Part shown: in pieces, positions 15,634 to 23,765 of the stretch
How the letters are laid out: every line of letters starts with the position of its first letter
Position numbering within the stretch: the first letter of the stretch is position 1
Source: Actinophytocola sp.
GTDB lineage: Bacteria; Actinomycetota; Actinomycetes; Mycobacteriales; Pseudonocardiaceae
DNA length: 42,042 bases
Assembly: GCA_009377385.1 (NCBI GenBank)
Contig: WHUD01000021.1
Coordinates: forward strand, 255-42,296
Direction: 5' to 3'
Notes under the pieces: generated by a model
What the model saw: the letters and a program-made list of their open reading frames with translations, nothing else
What the model was told of the DNA's origin: nothing
Databases searched by the model: none
Made by a program: the position numbers and the translations under genes

Positions 15634-16676
15634 TCGCGCCAATAGTCACCGTCCTCGGCGCGGGCGCGATGGGATCCGCGCTGGCGACGCCGCTGCGCGA
15701 CGCCGGCTGGGAGGTGCGGCTATGGGGCACGTGGCTGGACGATCACCTGGTGGCCGCCTGCCGGGACGGCCAACCGCACCCCCGGACGGGGGTACCCCTT
15801 GCCGCTGGGACGGAGCTGTTCACCGCCATCGAACTGCCTTCCGCGCTGGACGGCGCCGAGCTGGTGGTGCTCGCCGTCGCATCAGCGGGCGCCGAGGAGG
15901 TGACTTGGCGCGCGGCCCGGCACCTCGGCACGGCGCGCGCGGTGCTGCTGACCACGAAGGGCCTCGCCCCCGACACCGAAGGGCGAGTCCGCCTGCTGCC
16001 GGAAGCGGTGGCGGACGCGGCAGGTGAGCGCGGCATCACGCTGCCGCCGGTGGTCGCGGTCGGCGGGCCGTGCAAGGCCAACGAGGTCGCCGCGCGCAGG
16101 CCGACCGCGTCGGTGTTCGCCGCGCCGGACGCCGAGCTGGCCGCTGAGCTCGCCAAGTCCGTCGCGACCGAGCATTACCGCGCCGAGGCGCTCGCCGACC
16201 GCGACGGTGTCGAAGTGTGCGCCCCGATGAAGAACGTCTACGCGATCGCATTGGGGATCGCCGACGGGCTCGGTGAACGAGGCGGGCACCCGTGGCACGA
16301 CCTCAAGGCCGCGGTGTTCGCGCAGGCGGTCAAGGAGCTGGTGCTGCTCTGCCGGAGCGTCGGGGGCGACCAGGCGACCGCGTACGGACTCGCCGGCGCC
16401 GGGGACCTCGAGGTCACCGGGTTGTCCGGCCGCAACAAGATCTACGGCGCCAGGATCGGCCGCGGCCAGAGCGCCGTCGCGGCACTGGATGCGATGCGAG
16501 TGGCCGAGCAGACCGTCGAAGGGGTTCCCGCCGCCCGGCTGGCCACCCATCTGGTCGACCAGCGAGCACCCGACACGTGGCCCGCGCTACCGCTGCTGCG
16601 GGCCGTAACCGGCATCCTTGACGGCGAGGCAGACCCCGTCACGCGGCTGACAAACGCCGTGCTGCCCAGCACCTGA
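15630..16676 (+). CDS. GpsA-like NAD(P)-dependent glycerol-3-phosphate-type dehydrogenase
   Basis: 348 residues of the GpsA family. Seen: N-terminal VLGAGAMGSALATPL for NAD(P), GPCKANEVAARRPTA corresponding to the usual GPSFAxEV segment, the catalytic lysine in MKNVYAIALGIADGLG, and GAGDLEVTGLSGRNKIYG near residue 260. GpsA normally makes sn-glycerol 3-phosphate for lipids, but this copy is embedded in a catabolic operon. A role on another polyol phosphate or ketose phosphate is likely (inference). The serine of the GPSFA motif is cysteine here, unlike most housekeeping GpsA. ATG overlaps the rpiB-like stop (ATGA), so the two are coupled. Confidence 0.85.
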   Translation: MIAPIVTVLGAGAMGSALATPLRDAGWEVRLWGTWLDDHLVAACRDGQPHPRTGVPLAAGTELFTAIELPSALDGAELVVLAVASAGAEEVTWRAARHLGTARAVLLTTKGLAPDTEGRVRLLPEAVADAAGERGITLPPVVAVGGPCKANEVAARRPTASVFAAPDAELAAELAKSVATEHYRAEALADRDGVEVCAPMKNVYAIALGIADGLGERGGHPWHDLKAAVFAQAVKELVLLCRSVGGDQATAYGLAGAGDLEVTGLSGRNKIYGARIGRGQSAVAALDAMRVAEQTVEGVPAARLATHLVDQRAPDTWPALPLLRAVTGILDGEADPVTRLTNAVLPST

Positions 16677-16706
16677 ACCCCAGTCGGTACATCGGAGGCC
16701 ACGGCC

Positions 16707-18236
16707 ATGTCCCCCACGTTTTCCGTCATCATCGGCGTCGACTGCTCGACGACCGGCAGCAAGGCGGTCGCGTTCACCCCGGACGGTTCGGCGATCGCGG
16801 AAAGCCGCCGTGGCTTTTCCCGGAGCACTCCGTATCCCGGCTGGCAAGAACAGCACCCTGACGACTGGTGGCACGCGACGACACAGGCACTGTCCGAACT
16901 GGTCACCACGCTCGGCGAGCAGGGCGCGGAACCCGTCGCGCTCGGCCTGACCCACCAGCGCGAGACGTTCGTCTGCCTCGACGAGCACGACCAGCCCGTC
17001 CGGCCCGCGATCCTGTGGCTGGACACCCGCGCCCGCGCGCAGATCGACCGGCTCGGCAGCGCCGAGGTGCATGAGCTGTCCGGCAAGCCACCGTCGACCA
17101 CCCCGAGCCTGTACAAACTGGCCTGGGTCGCCGAGCACGAGCCGGAGGTCATCGACCGCACGGCGCTCGTGCTCGACGTGCACGGCTACCTGGTCCGCAG
17201 GCTCACTGGCGCGCGTGCCACGAGTTGGGCGTGCGCTGATCCGCTGTCGTTGCTGGACATGCGCACCTTCTCCTGGTCCCCCCGGCTGCTGGCGATGGCC
17301 GGACTCGCCGAGGAGCAGCTGCCCGTGTTGACGGCGCCAGGCACGGTCATCGGCCGGGTCAGCAAGGACGCGGCCGAGGCGACCGGGCTGCCGACCGATC
17401 TGCCCGTTGTGGCGGGGGCGGGCGACGGCCAGTGCGCCGGACTCGGCGCCGCCGTGCTCGACCAGCACCACGCCTACCTCAATCTCGGCACCGGACTGAC
17501 CCTGGGCACCCACGCGGCCGACTACGTGCACTCCCGGGCGTTCCGGACGCTGGCCAGCCCCATCGCAGGCGCCTACACCATCGAAGCGCTGCTCTCATCC
17601 GGGGTGCTGTCCATCGCGTGGGTGCGCGACCTGCTCGCGGCGTCAGACGGCACACCCATGCCCGAGGACGAGTTCAGCGCCCTCGCCACCTCGGCCGCTC
17701 CCGGCGCGGACGGCCTGCTCTACCTGCCCTACCTCACCAGCGCCGAGTCGCCGCACTGGGATGCGGCCGCCCGTGGCTGCTTCATCGGCATGACCGACAG
17801 CCACAGTCGCGCCGAGATCTGCCGGGCGGTGCTGGAAGGTCTGGCCTACGAGGAGCGGCTGACCCTCGAACTGCTGGAGGACGCCACCGGGCAGCAGGTG
17901 GAGCGGTTGGTGGTGATGGGCGGGGCGTCCCGGTCCGATGCGCTGACCCAGCTGCTTGCCGACGTCCTGGAACGCCCCATCGCGATCAGCGCCGAGCCAG
18001 AGACCACCGCGCTGGGTGCGGCGATGCTGGCCGCGTCGGCCGCCGGGATCGACGGCGTCAGCGACCTCACCGAGATCGCGACCCGGATGAGCCGTGTCAG
18101 CGCCGTCAGGGAGCCGGACACTGCCGCCCACCAGCGTTATCGCGACACCTTCGCCGTGTACCGCGACGTCTATCCCGCACTCAAACCCGTGTTCCCGCGG
18201 CTGTCCGCGCTACGGAGCCGCACCACAGAGGAGTGA
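16707..18236 (+). CDS. FGGY-family carbohydrate/polyol kinase
   Basis: 509 residues, xylulokinase/erythritol-kinase-like. Seen: N-terminal phosphate loop IGVDCSTTGSKAVAF, GLTHQRETFVCLD, LWLDTRARAQ, the catalytic-aspartate region GAGDGQCAGLGAAV near residue 240, LNLGTGLTLGTHA, and the C-terminal ATP-site segment RLVVMGGASRSDALTQLLAD. FGGY kinases act on ketoses or polyols, so xylulose, ribulose, erythritol and erythrulose are all possible. Length is close to Brucella EryA as I remember it. The companion genes favour a tetritol or tetrulose. The ATG has GGAGG about nine bases upstream. Its stop is two bases before the transketolase ATG. Confidence 0.9.
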   Translation: MSPTFSVIIGVDCSTTGSKAVAFTPDGSAIAESRRGFSRSTPYPGWQEQHPDDWWHATTQALSELVTTLGEQGAEPVALGLTHQRETFVCLDEHDQPVRPAILWLDTRARAQIDRLGSAEVHELSGKPPSTTPSLYKLAWVAEHEPEVIDRTALVLDVHGYLVRRLTGARATSWACADPLSLLDMRTFSWSPRLLAMAGLAEEQLPVLTAPGTVIGRVSKDAAEATGLPTDLPVVAGAGDGQCAGLGAAVLDQHHAYLNLGTGLTLGTHAADYVHSRAFRTLASPIAGAYTIEALLSSGVLSIAWVRDLLAASDGTPMPEDEFSALATSAAPGADGLLYLPYLTSAESPHWDAAARGCFIGMTDSHSRAEICRAVLEGLAYEERLTLELLEDATGQQVERLVVMGGASRSDALTQLLADVLERPIAISAEPETTALGAAMLAASAAGIDGVSDLTEIATRMSRVSAVREPDTAAHQRYRDTFAVYRDVYPALKPVFPRLSALRSRTTEE

Positions 18237-18237
18237 C

Positions 18238-20310
18238 ATGACCCCTGCTTCCCCCGACCTCGACCAGCTGTCGATCACGACCATCCGCACGCTCGCGATG
18301 GACGCGGTGCAGGCGGCAGGCTCAGGACACCCCGGAGCGCCAATGGCGCTGGCACCGGTCGCCTACACGCTCTGGCAACGGTTCCTGCGGCTGGACCCCG
18401 AGGCGTTCGCCTGGAGCAACCGCGACCGGTTCGTGCTCTCCGCCGGCCACGCCTCGACGCTGCTGTACGCGCTACTGCACCTGGCGGCCGTCACCGCCGC
18501 CGACACCGACAAGCCTGCGGTATCGCTATCGGACCTGAAGCGGTTCCGGCAGCTGGACTCGCCGTGCCCCGGCCACCCCGAGCACGGCGTGACCACCGGG
18601 GTCGAGTGCACCACCGGTCCACTGGGGACGGGCGCGGCCAGCACCGTCGGCATGGCGATCGCTGGCAAGTGGCAGGCAGCCACCTTCAACCGGCCGGGCT
18701 TCGAGCTGTTCGACTACGACGTCTACGCCCTCTGCGGCGACGGCGACCTCATGGAAGGCGTCTGCGCCGAGGCCGCCTCGCTCGCCGGGCACCTGCGGCT
18801 GGACAACCTGTGCTGGATCTACGACAGCAACCGGATCACCATCGAAGGCGCCACCGAGCTGGCGTTCAGCGAGGACGTCGCCACCCGGTTCGCCGGATAT
18901 GGCTGGCACGTCGAGCATGTCAGCGACGCCAACGACGTCGAGGCGCTCACCGGCGCGTTCCAGGCGTTCCGGCGGCAGCGGCAGGCGCCGACTCTCATCA
19001 TCGTGGACAGCCAGATCGGCTACGGCGCGCCCACCAAGCAGGGCACCGCGTCGGCACACGGCGAACCACTCGGCGAGGACGAGGTCCGCGCCGCCAAGCG
19101 GAACTACGGCTGGCCCGAGGACGCCGCGTTCCACGTGCCGCCCGAGGTGTACCGGCACTTCGCCGCCGGCATCGGCGCGCGCGGGCGGGACGTTCGGCTG
19201 GCGTGGCAGGAGATGTTCGACGCCTACCGCGCTGCCTACCCCGATCTCGCCGATGCCCTCGACCGGATGCACCGGCGACGGCTGCCCGATGACTGGGACG
19301 CCGAGATCCCCACCTTCCCCGCCGACCCGAAGGGTATCGCGACCCGCGCGGCCAACGGCACGGTGCTCAACGCCGTCGCCGCGCGGGTGCCGTGGCTGCT
19401 GTCCGGATCCGCGGACCTCGCCCCGTCGACCAAGACCCGGTTGACCCTCGACGGCGCCGGTGACTTCGCCCCCGACGTCCACACTGGACGGAACCTGCAC
19501 TTCGGGGTGCGTGAGCACGCTGCGGCCGCCATCGCGAATGGGCTGGCGCTGAGCGACATCCGCGCGCTGCAGTCGGGGTTCCTCATCTTCTCCGACTTCC
19601 AGCGCGGCGCGGTGCGGCTGTCCTCGCTGATGGAACTCCCGGTCATCCACGTCTACACGCACGACTCGATCGGCGTCGGTGAGGACGGCCCCACTCACCA
19701 GCCGGTCGAGCAACTCGCCGCGCTTCGCGCCACCCCCGGCCTGATCGACCTGCGGCCCTGCGACGCCAACGAAGTCGCCGAGGCATGGCGCGTTATGGCC
19801 CCACTCCGGCACGAGCCCGTCGCATTGGTCCTCACCCGGCAGGCACTGCCCACATTGGACCGCATCCGCTACGCCCCGGCGTCCGGCGTGGCCCGAGGCG
19901 GGTACGTGCTCGCCGACGCCTCCGGTCCCGACGACCCCGAGGTGATCCTCATCGCCAGCGGCAGCGAGGTCCACCTCGCCGTCGCCGCGTACGAGACGCT
20001 GATCGCGGACGGGATACGCGCCAGGGTGGTCAGCCTGCCGTCCTGGAAGCTGTTCGACCGCCAACCACGCGACTACCGCGAGCAGGTGCTACCCCCAGCG
20101 GTGACGGCGCGGGTCGCGATCGAACAGGCGTCTCCGCTCGGCTGGGAACGTTACGCGGGCACCGGCGGAACGATCGTGGCCATGACGACCTTCGGCGCCT
20201 CCGCCCCGCTGGAGGCGCTGCGAACCAGGTTCGGCTTCACCCACGACGCCGTCGTCGCCGCCGCGCGCGAGCAGCTCACCACGCACGCGGCGGTCGCCGT
20301 CAACGCATAG
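18238..20310 (+). CDS. tkt: Transketolase
   Basis: 690 residues, a full-length thiamine-diphosphate transketolase. Seen: GSGHPGAPMALAP near residue 27, the ThDP/Mg motif CGDGDLMEGVCAEAASLAG, and in the pyrimidine domain FGVREHAAAAIANGLAL and the segment SIGVGEDGPTHQPVEQLAALR. A C-terminal domain containing IASGSEVHLAV completes it. Transketolase uses erythrose 4-phosphate as acceptor or donor product, so a dedicated copy here would pull a tetrose phosphate into the pentose-phosphate pool. A housekeeping copy elsewhere in the genome is expected but not visible. The ATG at 18238 is chosen from AGGAG just upstream and lies two bases after the kinase stop. Confidence 0.95.
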   Translation: MTPASPDLDQLSITTIRTLAMDAVQAAGSGHPGAPMALAPVAYTLWQRFLRLDPEAFAWSNRDRFVLSAGHASTLLYALLHLAAVTAADTDKPAVSLSDLKRFRQLDSPCPGHPEHGVTTGVECTTGPLGTGAASTVGMAIAGKWQAATFNRPGFELFDYDVYALCGDGDLMEGVCAEAASLAGHLRLDNLCWIYDSNRITIEGATELAFSEDVATRFAGYGWHVEHVSDANDVEALTGAFQAFRRQRQAPTLIIVDSQIGYGAPTKQGTASAHGEPLGEDEVRAAKRNYGWPEDAAFHVPPEVYRHFAAGIGARGRDVRLAWQEMFDAYRAAYPDLADALDRMHRRRLPDDWDAEIPTFPADPKGIATRAANGTVLNAVAARVPWLLSGSADLAPSTKTRLTLDGAGDFAPDVHTGRNLHFGVREHAAAAIANGLALSDIRALQSGFLIFSDFQRGAVRLSSLMELPVIHVYTHDSIGVGEDGPTHQPVEQLAALRATPGLIDLRPCDANEVAEAWRVMAPLRHEPVALVLTRQALPTLDRIRYAPASGVARGGYVLADASGPDDPEVILIASGSEVHLAVAAYETLIADGIRARVVSLPSWKLFDRQPRDYREQVLPPAVTARVAIEQASPLGWERYAGTGGTIVAMTTFGASAPLEALRTRFGFTHDAVVAAAREQLTTHAAVAVNA

Positions 20311-20320
20311 GAGGCACACC

Positions 20321-22024
20321 ATGAGCCGATCATCCCGACTCGGACCGGAGTACCGCGCCGACGCCTGGCGGCGCCTCGACGACGGCCGATTCGATGTCCT
20401 CGTCATCGGTGGCGGCGTCACCGGCGCTGGCACCGCGCTCGACGCCGTCACCAGGGGGCTGTCCACGGCGCTCGTGGAGGCCCGCGACTTCGCCTGCGGC
20501 ACGTCGTCGCGGTCGAGCAAGCTGTTCCACGGCGGGCTGCGCTACCTCGAACAGCTCAACTTCGGGCTGGTGCGGGAAGCACTCACCGAACGCGACCTGA
20601 TGCTCACCACCATCGCGCCGCACCTAGTCAAACCGGTGTCGTTCCTCTACCCGCTGCGGCGCAGGATCGTCGAACGACCATACGTCGGCGCCGGGCTCGT
20701 GCTGTACGACACCATGGGCGGCTCCCACGCGCTCCCCAGACACCGGCACCTCACCCGCACCGGCGCCCGCGCGCTCTGCCCCGCCCTTCGCCCGGACACC
20801 CTCGTAGGCGCGGTCCGCTACTGGGACGCCACCACCGACGACGCACGGCACACCCTCACCACGATCCGCACCGCCGCGCACCACGGCGCGGTGGTGCGCA
20901 ACTCCACCGAGGTCGCCGAGCTGATCCGGGAGGGCGGCCGGGTCATCGGCGCCAGGCTGCGCGACGCCGAAACCGGCCGCACCGCCACCGTGTACGCCCG
21001 CGTCGTCATCAACTGCACCGGCGTGTGGACCGACGACATCCAGGCGCTCACCGACAGCAGGGGCAGGTTCCGCGTCCGTGCCTCCAAAGGCGTGCACATC
21101 CTCGTGTCGCGCGACCGGATCGCCTCGGAAACCGGCCTGATCCTGCGCACCGAGAAGTCGGTGCTGTTCGTCATCCCGTGGGACGACCACTGGCTGATCG
21201 GCACCACCGACACCGACTGGAACCTCGACAAGGCACACCCCGCCGCCAGCCAGGGCGACATCGACTACCTCCTCGACCGGGTCAACGCCGTGCTCGCCGC
21301 GCCACTGAGCCACGACGACGTCGTCGGCGTCTACGCCGGGCTGCGGCCGCTGTTGGCGGGCGAGTCCGAGGACACCAGCCAGCTCTCCCGCGAACACGCT
21401 GTCGCGCGACCGCAACCCGGTCTGATCTCCGTCGCGGGCGGCAAGTACACCACCTACCGGGTTATGGCGGCCGACGCCGTCGACGCGGCCGCCGCCGACC
21501 TCGACGAGCGGGTGCCACCGTCCGTGACCGAGCGCGTCCCGCTGCTCGGCGCCGACGGCTACCACGCCGCGGTCAACCAGGCCGAGCGGATCGCCGCCGA
21601 ACACCGGCTACCCGCCTGGCGTGCCCGGTTGCTGCTCGACCGCTACGGCACCCTCATCGACGAAGTACTCGCGCCCGGCGCCGACGACCCGACGCTGCTC
21701 GACTCGCTGCCGGGAGCCGACCGCTACCTGAAGGCGGAGATCCGCTACGGCGCCACGCACGAGGCGGCGACACACCTCGGCGACGTCCTCACCCGCCGCA
21801 CCAGGGTGTGCCTCGACGTCGCCCATCGCGGCACCGACAGCGCCAAGGCCGCCGCCGAGCTGCTCGCGGAGCCGCTCGGCTGGGACGCCGAGCGGATCGA
21901 CACCGAAGTGCGGCTCTATCACGCCCGCGTCGCCGCCGAACGCGACGCCGAACAGCAAACCGACGACCGCACCGCCGACACGGCGCGGCTCGCCGCCCGT
22001 GACACCCGCGCCGTGCGTGCCTGA
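20321..22024 (+). CDS. GlpD-like FAD-dependent glycerol-3-phosphate-type dehydrogenase
   Basis: 567 residues, closely matching actinobacterial GlpD over its full length. Seen: FAD fold VLVIGGGVTGAGTALDAVTRG, the signature RSSKLFHGGLRYLEQLNFGL, IGTTDTDWNLD, YAGLRPLLAG and VAGGKYTTYRVMAADAVD. A C-terminal helical domain follows. GlpD is a peripheral membrane enzyme that passes electrons from glycerol 3-phosphate to quinone. EryB of erythritol catabolism belongs to the same family and oxidises erythritol 4-phosphate. Placement as last gene of a kinase/isomerase/transketolase operon makes an EryB-like role plausible. However, the sequence is so close to ordinary GlpD that plain glycerol-3-phosphate oxidation is equally possible. 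The ATG has GGAGG seven bases upstream and lies ten bases after tkt. Confidence 0.93.
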   Translation: MSRSSRLGPEYRADAWRRLDDGRFDVLVIGGGVTGAGTALDAVTRGLSTALVEARDFACGTSSRSSKLFHGGLRYLEQLNFGLVREALTERDLMLTTIAPHLVKPVSFLYPLRRRIVERPYVGAGLVLYDTMGGSHALPRHRHLTRTGARALCPALRPDTLVGAVRYWDATTDDARHTLTTIRTAAHHGAVVRNSTEVAELIREGGRVIGARLRDAETGRTATVYARVVINCTGVWTDDIQALTDSRGRFRVRASKGVHILVSRDRIASETGLILRTEKSVLFVIPWDDHWLIGTTDTDWNLDKAHPAASQGDIDYLLDRVNAVLAAPLSHDDVVGVYAGLRPLLAGESEDTSQLSREHAVARPQPGLISVAGGKYTTYRVMAADAVDAAAADLDERVPPSVTERVPLLGADGYHAAVNQAERIAAEHRLPAWRARLLLDRYGTLIDEVLAPGADDPTLLDSLPGADRYLKAEIRYGATHEAATHLGDVLTRRTRVCLDVAHRGTDSAKAAAELLAEPLGWDAERIDTEVRLYHARVAAERDAEQQTDDRTADTARLAARDTRAVRA

Positions 22025-22503
22025 CCAGTTCCAATGGTCCTGGACGGACCTGCTCACGGCGCTGTCGGACCGGCTACATGGAGCTGGTCATGGAGGTTCC
22101 TGAAGCGGTGTCGTAGCTGCCACTGGCCGAGGTGGACTTGATGCATATCCCGGGGGCAATTGTCGGCGGGCGAAGCGGGTGCCGGTACTCCTCGTGTCCG
22201 CAGTCGGAGGTGCCGTAGCGAACGAAGATCAACTCTGCGCCTTCGGGTGTCCGGCACCGGCGTGCACGCCAACCACGCAGCGCACCGTCAGCATCCCGGC
22301 TTCCGGCTGGTGCAGGGCAACGGCCGTGCACCGTGGTCTCGCTCGCTGTGGCGACATCTCAGCTGCCAGGTCTTCCACGTCGCACATGCCCACTTCCGTG
22401 GACCTCGCGGTACGCGGTGAGGCCGCCCCCGACGTCACGCGGGTCCGTTCTGGAAATGTTCTGGAGATATGAAATGTCGGTGTGCTGCGGCAGGATGACG
22501 TTC
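22025..22503. other. Gap with no supported gene
   Basis: 479 bp between the polyol operon and the next gene. Short frames exist on both strands (for example minus 22074-22331), but none has a ribosome binding site, family similarity or consistent codon bias. A weak -10-like TATGAA near 22468 may belong to the next gene. The mixed, frame-less composition looks like decayed coding sequence. Confidence 0.5.
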
Positions 22504-23664
22504 ATGAGCACCCGGCTTCGCGACGGTGTCCTGCGCAGGCGACTGGCAACCCAACGACTGACCTCTGCGCCGCTGCCGCGCGCGGGCGACGCGGTTCGGC
22601 TGCTGACCTGCGTGCAGGCCCAGGAGCGCGATCACGCCCTCTTTTCCCTTAGCATGCGCAGCAAGGACGTGACGTACTCTTCGGTGCGGGCCGCCCTCGA
22701 CCGTGGCGATATCGTCCGGACCCACATCCTCCGGCCGACATGGCATTTCGTGGCGCCGGAGGATCTGCGCTGGATTCTCGCCCTGACATCGCATCGGGTG
22801 GAACGGTCGATGGGCGCCCGGCACCGCCAGCTCGGGCTGGATGACACCCCGTTGCTGCACCGGGCGCTCGACCTGCTGCCTGAGCTACTGCGCGGGCGGA
22901 GGTACCTGACGCGCAAGGAGATCGGCGCGGAGTTCGCCGCGCGCACCGGCTTACCCGAGTCAGGGGAACAGCTCGGGCACACGTTGCTGCTCGCGGAGCT
23001 GCGCGGCGTGATCTGTTCGGGTCCGGTCAAGGGCAAGCAGCATTCGTACGCCCTTGTCGACGAGGTCGTGCCTGCCACGCGGGAGCGCGACCCGCACGAG
23101 GCGCTGGTGGAGTTGGTACGGCGGTTCTTCGCGGGTCACGGCCCGGCCTCGGTGAAGGACTTAACCCGGTGGTCGTCGCTGACCGTTGCCGACACCAAAG
23201 CCGCGCTCGCCGACGTCGCTGCCGACCTCGAGCACGTGGACGTCGACGGCACGACGCTGTGGTTCGACCCGTCGGTGCCGAGCCGTACGACGCGGCGGGA
23301 GACCGCGTTCCTGTTGCCCGTCTACGACGAGGCCGTGCTCACCTATCCCGCACTGACCTTTCCGACGGCGCACGCGCATCCGCACGCCGACAGCAACGAT
23401 CCGTTCTGGGCGCCGGTGATCGTCGATCGCGGCAACGTCGGGCTGTGGAAGCGAACGGTCACTCCCACCGGCGTCCGGGTCGAGACGCGGCTGGCACCCG
23501 GCCTCGACGCCATGCAACGGAAGGCCGTCCGGCTTGCCGCGCAGCGGATGGCCGACTTCCTCGAACGCGAGCTGGACTACGTCGAGGGGGAAGGCACCCC
23601 GAACCTGTGGGGCGGCGAGGCGGGCCACCCGGCACGCCGGCAGCGGCGCGTGGCGAGCGGCTAG
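22504..23664 (+). CDS. AlkZ-like winged-helix DNA glycosylase (HTH_42 family)
   Basis: 386 residues of the HTH_42/AlkZ family: three tandem winged-helix domains that bind DNA. The catalytic motif of the family, QxQ or QxD, is present as QAQ within LLTCVQAQERDHALF near residue 40. That places it in the QxQ branch, which includes the Streptomyces azinomycin-resistance glycosylase (family knowledge). RPTWHFVAPEDLRWIL, DEAVLTYP and the C-terminal FWAPVIVDRGNVGLWKR are typical. It would excise bulky alkylated or crosslinked bases. The ATG at 22504 is preferred, with AGGA about eight bases upstream; an in-frame ATG three codons earlier is possible. No biosynthetic cluster or transporter adjoins it. 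Confidence 0.85.
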   Translation: MSTRLRDGVLRRRLATQRLTSAPLPRAGDAVRLLTCVQAQERDHALFSLSMRSKDVTYSSVRAALDRGDIVRTHILRPTWHFVAPEDLRWILALTSHRVERSMGARHRQLGLDDTPLLHRALDLLPELLRGRRYLTRKEIGAEFAARTGLPESGEQLGHTLLLAELRGVICSGPVKGKQHSYALVDEVVPATRERDPHEALVELVRRFFAGHGPASVKDLTRWSSLTVADTKAALADVAADLEHVDVDGTTLWFDPSVPSRTTRRETAFLLPVYDEAVLTYPALTFPTAHAHPHADSNDPFWAPVIVDRGNVGLWKRTVTPTGVRVETRLAPGLDAMQRKAVRLAAQRMADFLERELDYVEGEGTPNLWGGEAGHPARRQRRVASG

Positions 23665-23765
23665 TCCGGTTGGCAGCTATTGGGCGAAACGGGTGAACCT
23701 GGGAACGGTGTGCTTTTCCCGGTGGTCTGAAAGGCGTTCATGACCATCGACATGGGGAGAACGTC

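Noticed and set aside
22074..22331. Small minus-strand gene in the 479-bp gap
   Set aside because: No ribosome binding site, no recognisable family, and competing frames in the same stretch.
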